Source: CAZGVV01 sp964529155 (GTDB lineage Bacteria > Pseudomonadota > Alphaproteobacteria > Rickettsiales > SXRF01). From it: a stretch of DNA of 36,944 bases. Of the stretch, positions 7,224-15,350 are shown in pieces. The position numbers and the translations under genes are program-made. How positions within the stretch are numbered: the first letter of the stretch is position 1; each line of letters opens with the position of its first letter. The notes beneath the pieces are model-generated. The model did no database searches. It had not been told where the DNA came from and was given only the letters and a program-made list of their open reading frames with translations. The DNA lies in contig CAZGVV010000011.1 of NCBI GenBank assembly GCA_964529155.1, positions 1 through 36,944 on the forward strand, given 5' to 3'.

Positions 7224-8409
7224 GATCAACTCCTAACAAGATATTGCAGATACTATTAGCGACACTCGCATCGCCGTAAGGATTTGGTATATTTTTCATA
7301 GCGGCATATTGTTGTGGGTTATTTGCCAGTGCGGTCACAACGGAAATAATGCGCTCGCTATCAGTGCCCACCAGCATGCCAGCTCCTGCTTCAATTAATT
7401 CCAAGCGTTCGGTATTTTTACGTAAAACCAGGAATGGCGTATTAAGTGCTGAAGCTTCTTCTTGGATGCCGCCTGAATCGGTAAGTACTATCCATGCTTG
7501 TTGCAATATCCACAACAGAATGGGGTAGCTAAGAGGCTCTGTCAGAAGGAGCCTGTCGGCAAATTTTTCCCGGAACGAACCTATTTCGTGATTAATAATT
7601 GCCATGACTTTTGGATTAGGATGCATGGGCCAGACCACCACTGTATCCTCATGTTTGTGAAGTAATTGGATGACGGCTGCTGCAATTTCATGGATGCCGT
7701 TCTTTTGGTTTTCGCGGCGATGGGTGGTAACCAGAATAAGGCGTTTTCCCTGCAGTTTCTGTAATGTATTGATTACATGGGTAACCGCCGGGGATGCATC
7801 GCGGCGTGATTGCTCGAAAAGATTCCCTCCGAGTTTAACGGCCTGAATGACTGTGTTGCCCACTACATGGATGGCGCGGTCATGCACTCCCTCCGCCACC
7901 AAATTATTGCGGGCGCGCAGGGAAGGTGCAAAATGCCAGCCTGCTATTTGGCCAATCAATACGCGATTTTTTTCTTCTGGAAAGGGGTGATATTCATCAT
8001 GCGAGCGTAAACCTGCTTCGATATGGGCAATTTTGCATTTATGATAATACGCAGCCAGTGCCATCATAAGTGCGCTACTTGTATCTCCATGCACCAGCAC
8101 CATGGACGGATTAGCTTTTGTTAGCACGGCGGAACATTCAAGCAGAAGCTTGCTGCCTAGCTCCGCTAAGTCGCAGGCATGATGGTTGTCGGAGCCTGTA
8201 TTGGGCGCTTCCCGCTTGAGATCAATTACATAGTCGGGAACAATATCGAACATCCCATATAGTGATTGGGCCATTTCTCCGTGTTGGCCGGTATGTACCA
8301 GTAATGGTTTCATGCCCCGTTGTTTGAGTTCCAAATAAATGGGCATCATTTTAATAATCTCAGGGCGAGTACCCATGGATAATAAGAGAGTGGGAATGGA
8401 ATGACTCAT
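7216..8409 (-). CDS. wecB: UDP-N-acetylglucosamine 2-epimerase (non-hydrolysing)
   Basis: 397 aa from ATG 8409, with AGAGGT just upstream. The protein starts directly at the expected LLLSMGTRPEIIKMMP motif, so the longer upstream frame is not used. It interconverts UDP-GlcNAc and UDP-ManNAc in the cytoplasm. Visible landmarks are GTRPEIIK, HTGQH, VHGDTSSA, HIEAGLRS (Glu base), PFPEEKNR, THRREN (His/Arg) and TDSGGIQEEA with the later NTERLE nucleotide-site segment. Length is normal for WecB/MnaA. The ATG overlaps the stop of the preceding glycosidase-like gene (ATGA). It supplies ManNAc precursor for the neighbouring synthase, by inference. Confidence 0.93.
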   Translation of the reverse strand: MSHSIPTLLLSMGTRPEIIKMMPIYLELKQRGMKPLLVHTGQHGEMAQSLYGMFDIVPDYVIDLKREAPNTGSDNHHACDLAELGSKLLLECSAVLTKANPSMVLVHGDTSSALMMALAAYYHKCKIAHIEAGLRSHDEYHPFPEEKNRVLIGQIAGWHFAPSLRARNNLVAEGVHDRAIHVVGNTVIQAVKLGGNLFEQSRRDASPAVTHVINTLQKLQGKRLILVTTHRRENQKNGIHEIAAAVIQLLHKHEDTVVVWPMHPNPKVMAIINHEIGSFREKFADRLLLTEPLSYPILLWILQQAWIVLTDSGGIQEEASALNTPFLVLRKNTERLELIEAGAGMLVGTDSERIISVVTALANNPQQYAAMKNIPNPYGDASVANSICNILLGVDHG

Positions 8410-9458
8410 GGTATGACCTCTTTTTTGCATGCAGGAACGCCTTGCGAGAATTTTTTCTGCACGCTCCAATCCACTATTTGAAACGCTGTCTCGTCCAGCA
8501 CGTCCCATTCTTTCTGATGCCGGGAAGGGCGCGCCAGTTGCAACCAGCATGCAGCTGTTTGCATGTCCCCCTGTTTCACTGCCAAAACGGCTAATAATCC
8601 CCAAGGATAATCTTTGCCAATGGAGCTAAACCACTCTTTGCGATGTGTTTGCATCCATTTTTTATAAAAATGGTGGGGAAAGACAATATAAGAGCTGTGG
8701 AAGTTATGCAGCAGAGGAATAAGCTGGGCTACTGTGTCGGGGTAAAACTCTGCTTTGGGCCGTATTTGGGTGGAAGCCTTAAAAGCCTTTGCTTTTCCGT
8801 CCCAAAACGTAGCGGCGATGCCAATTTGTAATTGATTTGCCCGCGTGCGGAAAGCGGCGGCGGTTGCCGTGTCTCCGATGCGCTGTGCGTCATATTGGAT
8901 GCGTTTAAAGGCAGCGTAAATTTCAATATTATCCATCAACAATCCAACCGGAATAGATTTGGAAACAAAGAAAACGGTAGTATGCGGATCATAAATGCTG
9001 TCGAGTTGGTAGAGTGCTTTTTCTGCGCTTGCTTTCCATGCGGGGGGCAGGCCGCTTCTGGGTGCCATGCGGTATAGTAACTCCACCCACATGGCCATCA
9101 TGGAATCATCAGCATCAGCGATGCTGCAGGCTTCATAATTCGTTTCTGATTCGCTGGGGCAATAGCGTGAAAATAATCCGTTCGCTTCCTGCTTTGCCAT
9201 TAGCCATTCAATCCAGCTTTGACCAATGGCGGAAATGTCCATTCCATTGTCTTGCGCTATCAATAATGCTTTGGTCGGGAAATAAGGATCTACCACATTG
9301 CCTGAAGTCCAGGTTCGTATGGTGCCATCTGAGCGTTGATAAATCGGGTCTAATACAAAAGACGGCGCAAAATGAGAAGAATTCTTTTTATCTTCAGCAT
9401 GTGCAGCTAAGCCTATGCTTAGGAGAAGTAGTGTGAAGAGATAAGGCAACAATTTCAT
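8406..9458 (-). CDS. Exported alpha-toroid glycosidase-like protein
   Basis: 350 aa from ATG 9458, chosen because a clean signal peptide begins there (KLLPYLFTLLLLSIGLAAHAE) with AGAGGA upstream and an ATGA overlap with the preceding gene. The mature protein is rich in helix pairs typical of six-hairpin (alpha/alpha) glycosidases, with an acidic cluster ADADDSMMAMWVELLYR, a DNIEIYAAFKR segment and FPHHFYKKW. No exact glycoside-hydrolase family can be assigned by eye. By analogy with BcsZ in cellulose or lyases in alginate loci, it may trim or edit the polymer in the periplasm. Absence of catalysis cannot be excluded. Confidence 0.65.
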   Translation of the reverse strand: MKLLPYLFTLLLLSIGLAAHAEDKKNSSHFAPSFVLDPIYQRSDGTIRTWTSGNVVDPYFPTKALLIAQDNGMDISAIGQSWIEWLMAKQEANGLFSRYCPSESETNYEACSIADADDSMMAMWVELLYRMAPRSGLPPAWKASAEKALYQLDSIYDPHTTVFFVSKSIPVGLLMDNIEIYAAFKRIQYDAQRIGDTATAAAFRTRANQLQIGIAATFWDGKAKAFKASTQIRPKAEFYPDTVAQLIPLLHNFHSSYIVFPHHFYKKWMQTHRKEWFSSIGKDYPWGLLAVLAVKQGDMQTAACWLQLARPSRHQKEWDVLDETAFQIVDWSVQKKFSQGVPACKKEVIP

Positions 9459-10597
9459 GCTGCAATTTCCTCTTCCTGAACCATGGACTGAATGTGTCCT
9501 TGCTTGGTTGCCCATAACGAGCCAAAAATAATACAACCACTTTCAATAATAATTTCCGGAGCAGTTACCGTGGTGGGGTGGTCTGGGGTGCCGATAACGG
9601 TGCCGGTGCGTATAACCAACAAATTTTCAGCCACTACAGGGCCAAGAATACGGCAATGCTTGCCAATATACAAATCATGCGTGCTGATAAGTGCGCCGTC
9701 TAGCTGCACCTGATTACCTAATTCGCAGCGTGCCCGCCCAGCAGGGTTGCCTGCCAGTGCGCCTGTGGTATGTAAATAATGCACAATGTCATTTAATGCG
9801 TTGCTTTTTAAGCTGCCTTTAATATGTGCGTTGTCTCCCACCGTTGCAGTACTGCCTGCGACAATATCGCCATCAAAAACATGGTTGGCTGGAAAATCAA
9901 GATCGCCTTCCAGCAATCGTCTGCGCCCGGCTTTGCTTTTTACATGTTTAATTTCTTCTAAGAGCATACGTGCAGCAAGAGGTGGGGATGACTCAGCAGG
10001 TTCTTTCCCACATAGAATCACCGGTGCATGGATACGCTCAAAATAGCAATCGATGCCAAGCCTAATCTGCTGATTCGAAGTCGCGCGTCCGTAAAGAACA
10101 GAGCCGTAACCTACCTCCATAGCCCCTTCACTGTGTGCCCAGCGTAATACTGTGCTGTAATCGCCAAAGGAAAGCGTTTCGTTGGCCAAAATTGCACGGA
10201 AAAAACTATGGTTACCTGTAATGATGGTCTGCTCAGAGTAAACTTCTGCCTCAAATGATTTGCCACCCGGCAAATCCAAAGGATGCTGCGATAGAATAAG
10301 TTTGGTGTGTCGGGCGGCATCTAGCTCCAGCCTGTTTTTTTCACCTATGCGATTGAACGGTGTACCGTCTGATAAAGTGCCCGTTGTATTATCTGTATTT
10401 TTAATATCAGCATCGTGCGTGGCGATGTATTTTCGAAATCCATAGTCAAGATGCATGGGATTGTTGTCATAATCCTGCACTACTTTAAGTGGCGCTACAT
10501 CGGTTGGCCAAAAAACTTCGAAAAGCGCTGGCAAGAGTGGCAATAGAAACAAGCCGACGGTAGCGAGGAAAAGTGCTGTAGACCATGTAATGATCAT
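9455..10597 (-). CDS. Membrane-anchored beta-helix (bactofilin-like) protein
   Basis: 380 aa. One N-terminal transmembrane helix (about 2-30, WSTALFLATVGLFLLPLLPAL) precedes a long region built from short beta-turn repeats such as HVFDGDIVAGSTATVGDNAHIKG, LGNQVQLDGALISTH, LYIGKHCRILGPVVAEN and VIRTGTVIG, the pattern of polymer-forming (bactofilin) or left-handed hexapeptide-like beta helices. A basic linker (VKSKAGRRRLLEGDL) sits mid-protein. ATGA overlaps join it to the glycosyltransferase before and the glycosidase after. It may scaffold the synthase complex in the inner membrane. This composition beside a GT2 synthase is unusual. Confidence 0.65.
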   Translation of the reverse strand: MIITWSTALFLATVGLFLLPLLPALFEVFWPTDVAPLKVVQDYDNNPMHLDYGFRKYIATHDADIKNTDNTTGTLSDGTPFNRIGEKNRLELDAARHTKLILSQHPLDLPGGKSFEAEVYSEQTIITGNHSFFRAILANETLSFGDYSTVLRWAHSEGAMEVGYGSVLYGRATSNQQIRLGIDCYFERIHAPVILCGKEPAESSPPLAARMLLEEIKHVKSKAGRRRLLEGDLDFPANHVFDGDIVAGSTATVGDNAHIKGSLKSNALNDIVHYLHTTGALAGNPAGRARCELGNQVQLDGALISTHDLYIGKHCRILGPVVAENLLVIRTGTVIGTPDHPTTVTAPEIIIESGCIIFGSLWATKQGHIQSMVQEEEIAA

Positions 10598-11856
10598 AAA
10601 ACTAACGTGCTGGTTTGTGGGCGGAAGCGCACGGTTTTATCCCAGCGTTCGCGGCTGGCCGGTTTGGCGAGGGCATAGCTAATCATCCCACGCGATACGG
10701 ATATAACACTTACCATGAAATTAAAGAAATTGAGCGGCAGCAGTCGCAGGCGTTTTTTCCCACCGTCCAGATACACCGCCGCCGCAATCTCAAAAAATGC
10801 TGCGGAATTGCCAATCGTTGAATAGGAAATAAGCACTAACAACGGCAAATAGCCGCCGAATACCCGCATCTCGCCGCAATAAAATAAAATAATACCAATC
10901 ACCCACCCGGCCAGTACCACGGGCGACATGGCATAAACACCAAGCAGTAGTAGCGCATCCAGGCGTTCAGCGAAGCGGATGTTACGGTTATCCACGACGT
11001 GCGAGGCATAACGGCGGAGTGACTGGTTGTGCCCTTTGGCCCAGCGCATAATCTGGCGAATACGGATGTCCCAGGTTTCCGGCACTTCTTCGTAGCATTC
11101 GGAACGGTTTTGGTAGACGGTTTTCCAGCCTTTGAGCAATGCGCGGTAGGTGAGGTCGGTGTCCTCGGCCAGTGTATTGTCATGCCACCCGCCGACATCG
11201 TGTAGCATCGCCAGGCGTACGCCGCCGACTGTGCCGCCGTATTGCGGCACCAGCCCCATGTTCATGCGGGCTTGCTGGTCTACCTGGTAGCCCCCGGCGC
11301 GTTCCATGTCGAGCAAGCGCGTAAGCAAATTTTTGCCGGTGTTCATCGGCACTACGCGGCCCATCACCAAGCCGATTTCGGGATCAAAAAATGGGGCAGC
11401 GAGTTGTTTGATAAGGCCGCGGCCGGGGATGTAGTCGGCGTCAAACACCATGATGATGTCGTCGGTGATGTGCTGCGTGACTTCTTTCAACGCCGCAGCT
11501 TTGCCTGGTTTTCCTGAAGTGCGGTGGTAATGGGAAATGAGGTGAGGGTAGCGCGTCACGTAACGCTCAGCAATGGCGCTGGTTTCGTCGGTGCTGCGGT
11601 CATTGAGCACGATGACGTGGATTTTATCTTTGGGATAATTCACCTGCAACAGCGCATCGAGCGAATGGGCCAGGACCATCTCTTCATTATGCGCTGGCAC
11701 CAACACCGTCACTCTCGGCCAATTGGCCGAATCAATATCCACAAACGGGTGGCGCTGTTTTCCATAGAGGCGATTGAACGTAAAAATATAATGCCGGATC
11801 GTATAGATGACGATCAGGACAATGATAAGGTCATATAATCCATGCAGAATGCTCAT
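10594..11856 (-). CDS. Processive family-2 glycosyltransferase (polysaccharide synthase)
   Basis: 420 aa inner-membrane enzyme of the PgaC/NodC/hyaluronan-synthase type. Order: an N-terminal TM helix (about 5-25), a GT-A catalytic domain with VLVPAHNEE (51-59), LNDRSTDE (84-91), the DAD metal motif (139-141), a GGVRLAML acceptor loop, LAEDTDLTYR (229-238, catalytic Asp) and QIMRW (268-272, the Q/RxxRW processivity signature), then about three C-terminal TM segments. It should polymerise a UDP-sugar and extrude the chain. First gene of the operon; the GATATA/TTGCTT promoter candidate lies about 50 bp upstream. The sugar is not determined; wecB nearby points to ManNAc. Confidence 0.88.
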   Translation of the reverse strand: MSILHGLYDLIIVLIVIYTIRHYIFTFNRLYGKQRHPFVDIDSANWPRVTVLVPAHNEEMVLAHSLDALLQVNYPKDKIHVIVLNDRSTDETSAIAERYVTRYPHLISHYHRTSGKPGKAAALKEVTQHITDDIIMVFDADYIPGRGLIKQLAAPFFDPEIGLVMGRVVPMNTGKNLLTRLLDMERAGGYQVDQQARMNMGLVPQYGGTVGGVRLAMLHDVGGWHDNTLAEDTDLTYRALLKGWKTVYQNRSECYEEVPETWDIRIRQIMRWAKGHNQSLRRYASHVVDNRNIRFAERLDALLLLGVYAMSPVVLAGWVIGIILFYCGEMRVFGGYLPLLVLISYSTIGNSAAFFEIAAAVYLDGGKKRLRLLPLNFFNFMVSVISVSRGMISYALAKPASRERWDKTVRFRPQTSTLVL

Positions 11857-11903
11857 GCGATTCCGGTACAGGTGAGGCGCTAATTTGTGAATTTAGATTA
11901 ATA

Positions 11904-11932
11904 TATATCAAATGCGATCTATTAGTAAGCAA
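11904..11932 (-). promoter_or_regulatory. Candidate sigma-70-type promoter of the polysaccharide operon
   Basis: On the minus strand, TTGCTT (11927-11932) and GATATA (11904-11909) are separated by 17 bp, upstream of the glycosyltransferase ATG at 11856. Only an approximate consensus match. The rest of 11933-12101 is AT-rich with no gene seen. Confidence 0.35.
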
Positions 11933-12101
11933 AATCGGCGGAAATCGCGGATTAGGAGGCGGTAATCTACAAAATTTTTATGTAACATACGGCATTTTGT
12001 GCTTATGTAGGTATATTAGAGGATGTTAATGCAATAACAAAATGATAAATATGCATTTATTCACTTGATTTTTGAGGCGGATATTAGGCCTGTGCTTGCT
12101 C

Positions 12102-12228
12102 TTAACTTAAATATTGGTTAATATGGTAGGTTCTTAATCTATGTTTTTCAGATTTTTCGTTTTTAGCTCCCCTCAGGATGTCTAAAACGCCACCAAAGCA
12201 AGGAAGTTTTCCTTTAGTATCAACCGAC
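12102..12228. repeat. Direct repeat copy A upstream of the 12321 gene
   Basis: This segment matches 13039-13171 (copy B) over about 110-130 bp with a few small indels; long identical stretches include CAGATTTTTCGTTTTTAGCT and AGGATGTCTAAAACG. On the minus strand both copies carry a related reading frame that ends at the same stop. Copy A reads CFGGVLDILRG then HRLRTYHINQYLS. Copy B has CFGDVLDIL and RLRTLYIKDYLG but is frameshifted. This suggests a decayed 3' gene end, duplicated. Confidence 0.65.
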
Positions 12229-12320
12229 AACACGTCGTTGATATAGGTTCCTGAATCATGCCATGTACACTTCGTGCAGGATGATTTATGAGCCAGCCAA
12301 TTCTCTCGGAGACCTGACAG

Positions 12321-12821
12321 ATGACCAATGCAGTCTACCTCGCTGGAGCAATCGTCGCCCTTTCCCTTCCTGTCCAAGAACAGATTACCCAAGCGCTCAT
12401 CACAAGAGCCCTGGGGAAGTTCCAAGCAGCGAATATGGAATTTCAGGGCAACCCGGTTACTTTCACTAGAGGCCAAGTCGAAAGATTTGTCTCTTGGGGA
12501 AGTCCGACCAGCTACCAGCCGCCAATTTACAAGCAAGTCTTCCTGCAGGCATTGAGAAAACCCAATTTGCCCCTTAACGTGCATCTTGGAAGTTACACTG
12601 CCTACATCGGGAGATTTGACAATTGGGCTTACTTTCCAGCGCCTTCAGGCAACGGAATTTCTATCGTCGGTATGAAACCAAGACTTGTAGTCTTTGTACC
12701 ATACGACGACGACGGACTCCAAACCCCAGAACTTCTCATCGGAGGTTACAATGGGTACGGCAATGAATATATCCCCGTGCAACCGAACGCTGGGTTCTAT
12801 GCCGTTAAAATTCTAGACTAA
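12321..12821 (+). CDS. Hypothetical small protein (cassette-like gene A)
   Basis: 166 aa from ATG 12321 with GGAG about 10 nt upstream. The N-terminus has a mildly hydrophobic stretch (MTNAVYLAGAIVALSLPVQE). The remainder looks folded, rich in beta and aromatic residues (GRFDNWAYFPAPSGNGISIV, FVPYDDDGLQTPELLIGGYN). I do not recognise the family. Codon choice (many CTC, ATC, TCG codons) differs from the polysaccharide operon, hinting at a different origin. A strong terminator follows at 12840-12898. A long antisense frame covers it but looks like a shadow except for its repeat-encoded tail. Confidence 0.6.
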   Translation: MTNAVYLAGAIVALSLPVQEQITQALITRALGKFQAANMEFQGNPVTFTRGQVERFVSWGSPTSYQPPIYKQVFLQALRKPNLPLNVHLGSYTAYIGRFDNWAYFPAPSGNGISIVGMKPRLVVFVPYDDDGLQTPELLIGGYNGYGNEYIPVQPNAGFYAVKILD

Positions 12822-12839
12822 GTTCTTACTAAGTCCTTC

Positions 12840-12898
12840 GCTCATTCTCAATGCAAAGTCCCCCAAGGACCCAAACATTGAGAGTGAGCATTTTTTTT
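12840..12898 (+). terminator. Strong intrinsic terminator after gene A
   Basis: A 14-bp stem (12840-12853 with 12876-12889, one G:T pair) closes on a C-rich loop and is followed by eight T residues (12891-12898). The following 12899-13038 shows no gene. Confidence 0.85.
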
Positions 12899-13038
12899 GC
12901 CTATAATGCAGCCACCACGTCACCTAATCGCTTTCCTCCCTATTTAGGGCCCATTTACGCTTTATACAAAGCCGCTCTGCTCTATTTAGTAATATTTACA
13001 TGCGCTTAACTAATGAGCGGCACATAAAATCCCTTGAT

Positions 13039-13171
13039 TTATCCTAAATAATCCTTAATATATAGGGTTCTTAATCTATTTTACTTTCAGATTTTTCGTT
13101 TTTAGCTCCTCCCCAGGATGTCTAAAACGTCACCGAAGCAAGAAAGTTTCTTTCTTTCAGTGTCAACCGGC
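13039..13171. repeat. Direct repeat copy B upstream of the 13273 gene
   Basis: Second copy of the repeat at 12102-12228, lying about 100 bp upstream of the next small gene. Relative to copy A it carries a +1 and a +2 insertion in the minus-strand frame, so that frame is broken internally. On the plus strand both copies also encode a short MSKT(P/S)PKQ(G/E)SF peptide in the same frame with a 3-base indel, but no good ribosome site precedes it. Confidence 0.65.
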
Positions 13172-13272
13172 CTAAAAACCGATGACATAGCGCAAGGGAA
13201 CATCAAAGAACAACCAGCACGCGTGTGTTTAGTTGTATCTGCGAATCCCTCTTTTTCCCCGAAAGGAAAAAA

Positions 13273-13689
13273 ATGCGCAACCTCACGATCCTGGCAATTC
13301 TCGTTTCCGCGACCTCAGCCTACGGACAAGATTCCCCCAAAGGAAGCACCGTAAAAATCGTCAAGACCGCGGAACTCGTTTTTCCAGAAGGCATCACCTC
13401 GCTGATCCCTCCCAATCAAGTGACCCCCGTGGTCCTTTGGTTTGGAGATAGAAAAACGAAGACCCAGGCGGTGACGTCTCAAGGTTGCTTCTGGATCTCC
13501 GTCAAAGACAGCAAAACCGGAAAGGTTAGGATTTACATGGCTCACAATAGCGATGCAATCCCAGCTACATTCGGTTTCTCTACGAACAATGATGTTACTA
13601 TTAATGAAAGTGAGGCTCATACAAAGAGTTACACTTTCGAGCCAACGGACGGCAAGATCGCAGACATCAAAGTCGCCCCCGTGGGATAA
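13273..13689 (+). CDS. Hypothetical exported protein (cassette-like gene B)
   Basis: 138 aa from ATG 13273 with AAGGA 7 nt upstream. A signal peptide (RNLTILAILVSATSAYGQ) is followed by a beta-rich domain: STVKIVKTAELVFPEG, VVLWFGDRKTKTQAVTSQGC, KVRIYMAHNS, FGFSTNNDVTINES and a closing IADIKVAPVG. This suggests a small periplasmic or secreted immunoglobulin-like or beta-sandwich protein with a single Cys in the mature part. Family not recognised, and not related to gene A by eye. Two terminators follow. Like gene A it sits behind the repeated leader, as if inserted as a unit. Confidence 0.62.
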   Translation: MRNLTILAILVSATSAYGQDSPKGSTVKIVKTAELVFPEGITSLIPPNQVTPVVLWFGDRKTKTQAVTSQGCFWISVKDSKTGKVRIYMAHNSDAIPATFGFSTNNDVTINESEAHTKSYTFEPTDGKIADIKVAPVG

Positions 13690-13704
13690 GTTTTAAGTAA
13701 TACC

Positions 13705-13758
13705 AAAAAACGGATTCCGTTTTTTAAACTTGTTCCCCCCAAGGAACAGGTTTTTTTT
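13705..13758 (+). terminator. Tandem terminators after gene B
   Basis: First hairpin: AAAAAACGG-ATT-CCGTTTTTT (13705-13725), which would work in both directions. Second: TGTTCC pairs with GGAACA (plus flanking wobble pairs) at 13729-13749, followed by a run of T to about 13758. Confidence 0.75.
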
Positions 13759-13903
13759 TGCCCTTAATTCCCTCATTTCAACGCGTTCCTCCACATTCCC
13801 AGTTGCTTTACCGCGCTCCCCAGCTAGAATGCGGCAAGCAAATAGTTTAGCCTGGGTAGTATTTATGAGGGGTACGGCGATGCGTCGGGGGAAGGTTGGT
13901 GAT

Positions 13904-14992
13904 ATGCCGATTTCTTCCTCGTTCATCACAACACAGCGCTATCTGCCCTCACTCGAAGGTTGGCGCGGCGCTATGGCGTTGTCGGTGGCGTTTTACCATT
14001 TTTACGGACTTTTTTCTGCCGAACAATTTTTGAGTCATGCCTATATCGGCGTGGATTTCTTTTTTATTTTATCCGGCTTCATCATCGCCCGCCAATACGA
14101 AGCGGACATTGTGATGCGCCACATCACCTTCCGCCAATTCGCCGTTCGCCGCATCGCACGCTTGTATCCGTTATATATAGTTAGCATCGCAGCGTTCCTC
14201 GCCGTGAATGCTTACGTGCTGCGGCCCTTAAACATCGGCAACGCAGTGGCCTTTGGCATGGGTCCGCTGTATGCGTGGCGGATTATGTTGCAGCTCACCA
14301 TGCTCGGCAATATCGGCGGCATGGCGGAGCCGTGGAACGGCCCGGCGTGGTCAGTATCGGTAGAGTGGATTGTAAACGTCCTGTTTTTTGCGTTGGTGTG
14401 GCACTTCAAACGCGTGCCGAAATTAGTGCTGTGGTCGGCGGTGGCGGTGTGCACGGTGTATCTAACGTATATCTCCCCCCACAGCCTGAACCTGTTTATC
14501 TCCGACACGCCCATCTTCAACCCCACCCTGGCACGTGGTATCGTCGGCTTTGGTCTGGGCTGGTTGTTGTTTCGCTATCATGGAAAATTGCCGAATTTCA
14601 CTACGAAATTTTTGCATATGCTGGAAGTGGCAATCGTGCTGATCGGCATCCTGCTCATCAACCTCTATGCCTATCCGTCATTGCTCGGTGTGGACTATCT
14701 TTTCCAGCTCATCCTCTTCCCCGCCCTCATCATGATCAGCCTCTACCGCCAAGGCTGGATCAGCCGGACATTTTCCTGCCTGCCTGTGCGGTTTCTGGGG
14801 CGCATCAGCTATTCGGTATATTTGCTGCATGTGCCGCTCGGCTATATGGTGGTCTATTCCCCATACCTCAGCCACTTGCAACGCCCAGCGAGCGGGATAC
14901 TGTATGTAATACTATTGATTATGGTTTCCACCGTAAGCTACTACGCCATCGAAGCACCGCTGCAAAAGCTGGGGCGGCGGTGGAGTAAGTAA
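13904..14992 (+). CDS. Acyltransferase-3 family membrane protein (OafA/YrhL-like)
   Basis: 362 aa from ATG 13904, placed so the conserved start RYLPSLEGWRG is near the N-terminus; ATG 13880 is an alternative, and the longer frame begins inside a terminator. About ten TM helices. Motifs: LEGWRGAMALSVAFYHF (the catalytic-type His in the first helix), GVDFFFILSGFI, FAVRRIARLYPLY (Arg cluster of the second loop), NGPAWSVSVEWIVN and FLGRISYSVYLLHVPLG. Such proteins transfer acetyl or other acyl groups to periplasmic glycans. It may acylate the product of the nearby polysaccharide operon, although it is a separate plus-strand transcription unit. Confidence 0.88.
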   Translation: MPISSSFITTQRYLPSLEGWRGAMALSVAFYHFYGLFSAEQFLSHAYIGVDFFFILSGFIIARQYEADIVMRHITFRQFAVRRIARLYPLYIVSIAAFLAVNAYVLRPLNIGNAVAFGMGPLYAWRIMLQLTMLGNIGGMAEPWNGPAWSVSVEWIVNVLFFALVWHFKRVPKLVLWSAVAVCTVYLTYISPHSLNLFISDTPIFNPTLARGIVGFGLGWLLFRYHGKLPNFTTKFLHMLEVAIVLIGILLINLYAYPSLLGVDYLFQLILFPALIMISLYRQGWISRTFSCLPVRFLGRISYSVYLLHVPLGYMVVYSPYLSHLQRPASGILYVILLIMVSTVSYYAIEAPLQKLGRRWSK

Positions 14993-15024
14993 GAGAAAAT
15001 GGCGTACGGTTAACGATTTGGCGA

Positions 15025-15348
15025 TTGAAGACAGCGACCGCAAATTTCATTGGCCACTCGGGCATTGTCCCAATGACCATCCACGCCGACCAGACCAACA
15101 CACCGCAGAAGATGACCGACGCCGCCCAAGCCGTCGTTTGGAATCGAGATCAGCAGCCGTTCGGGCAAACCACCTCGATTTCCAGGACCGCCTCCAGCAA
15201 CCTGCGCGGGCCCGGTCAATTCGCCGATGCTGCGTCTGGGCTTGATCGTTGGTGGATACGCATTGGCCCGGATGATACCCTAACCGATGCCACTGCGCGC
15301 CAAATCCTTGAGCATAATCGGATTGGAAAAAAGCTATGTAAGTGGTAA
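15025..15348 (+). pseudogene. RHS-repeat core-domain remnant
   Basis: The frame has no proper start (a TTG is only nominal) and reads PMTIHADQTNTPQKMTDA, then AVVWNRDQQPFGQ and SSNLRGPGQFADAASGL. This is the signature of the RHS repeat-associated core (H-x-D-x-x-x-TPxxxTDA, WxxxxxPFG, LRFPGQYxDxETGL). After GL, where YNxxRxYDPxxGRY would be expected, it degenerates (DRWWIRIGPDDTLTDATA) and ends at TAA. The N-terminal part and toxin tip are missing. It is GC-richer than the giant gene next to it, with which it converges; the gap 14993-15024 holds nothing else. Confidence 0.75.
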
Positions 15349-15350
15349 AA

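Noticed and set aside
12241..12584. Long minus-strand open frame opposite gene A
   Set aside because: Outside the repeat-encoded tail its residues look random and Cys/Ser-rich, while the plus-strand frame has a ribosome site, protein-like sequence and a terminator.
12102..13171. Integron attC sites around the two small genes
   Set aside because: The repeats lack the paired inverted core sites (RYYYAAC/GTTRRRY) and do not fold as attC hairpins; no integron integrase is present.
13118..13354. Short plus-strand frame starting MSKTSPKQ in repeat copy B
   Set aside because: It has no ribosome site, becomes low-quality sequence after the repeat, overlaps the well-supported signal-peptide gene in another frame, and its counterpart in copy A stops after about 22 codons.
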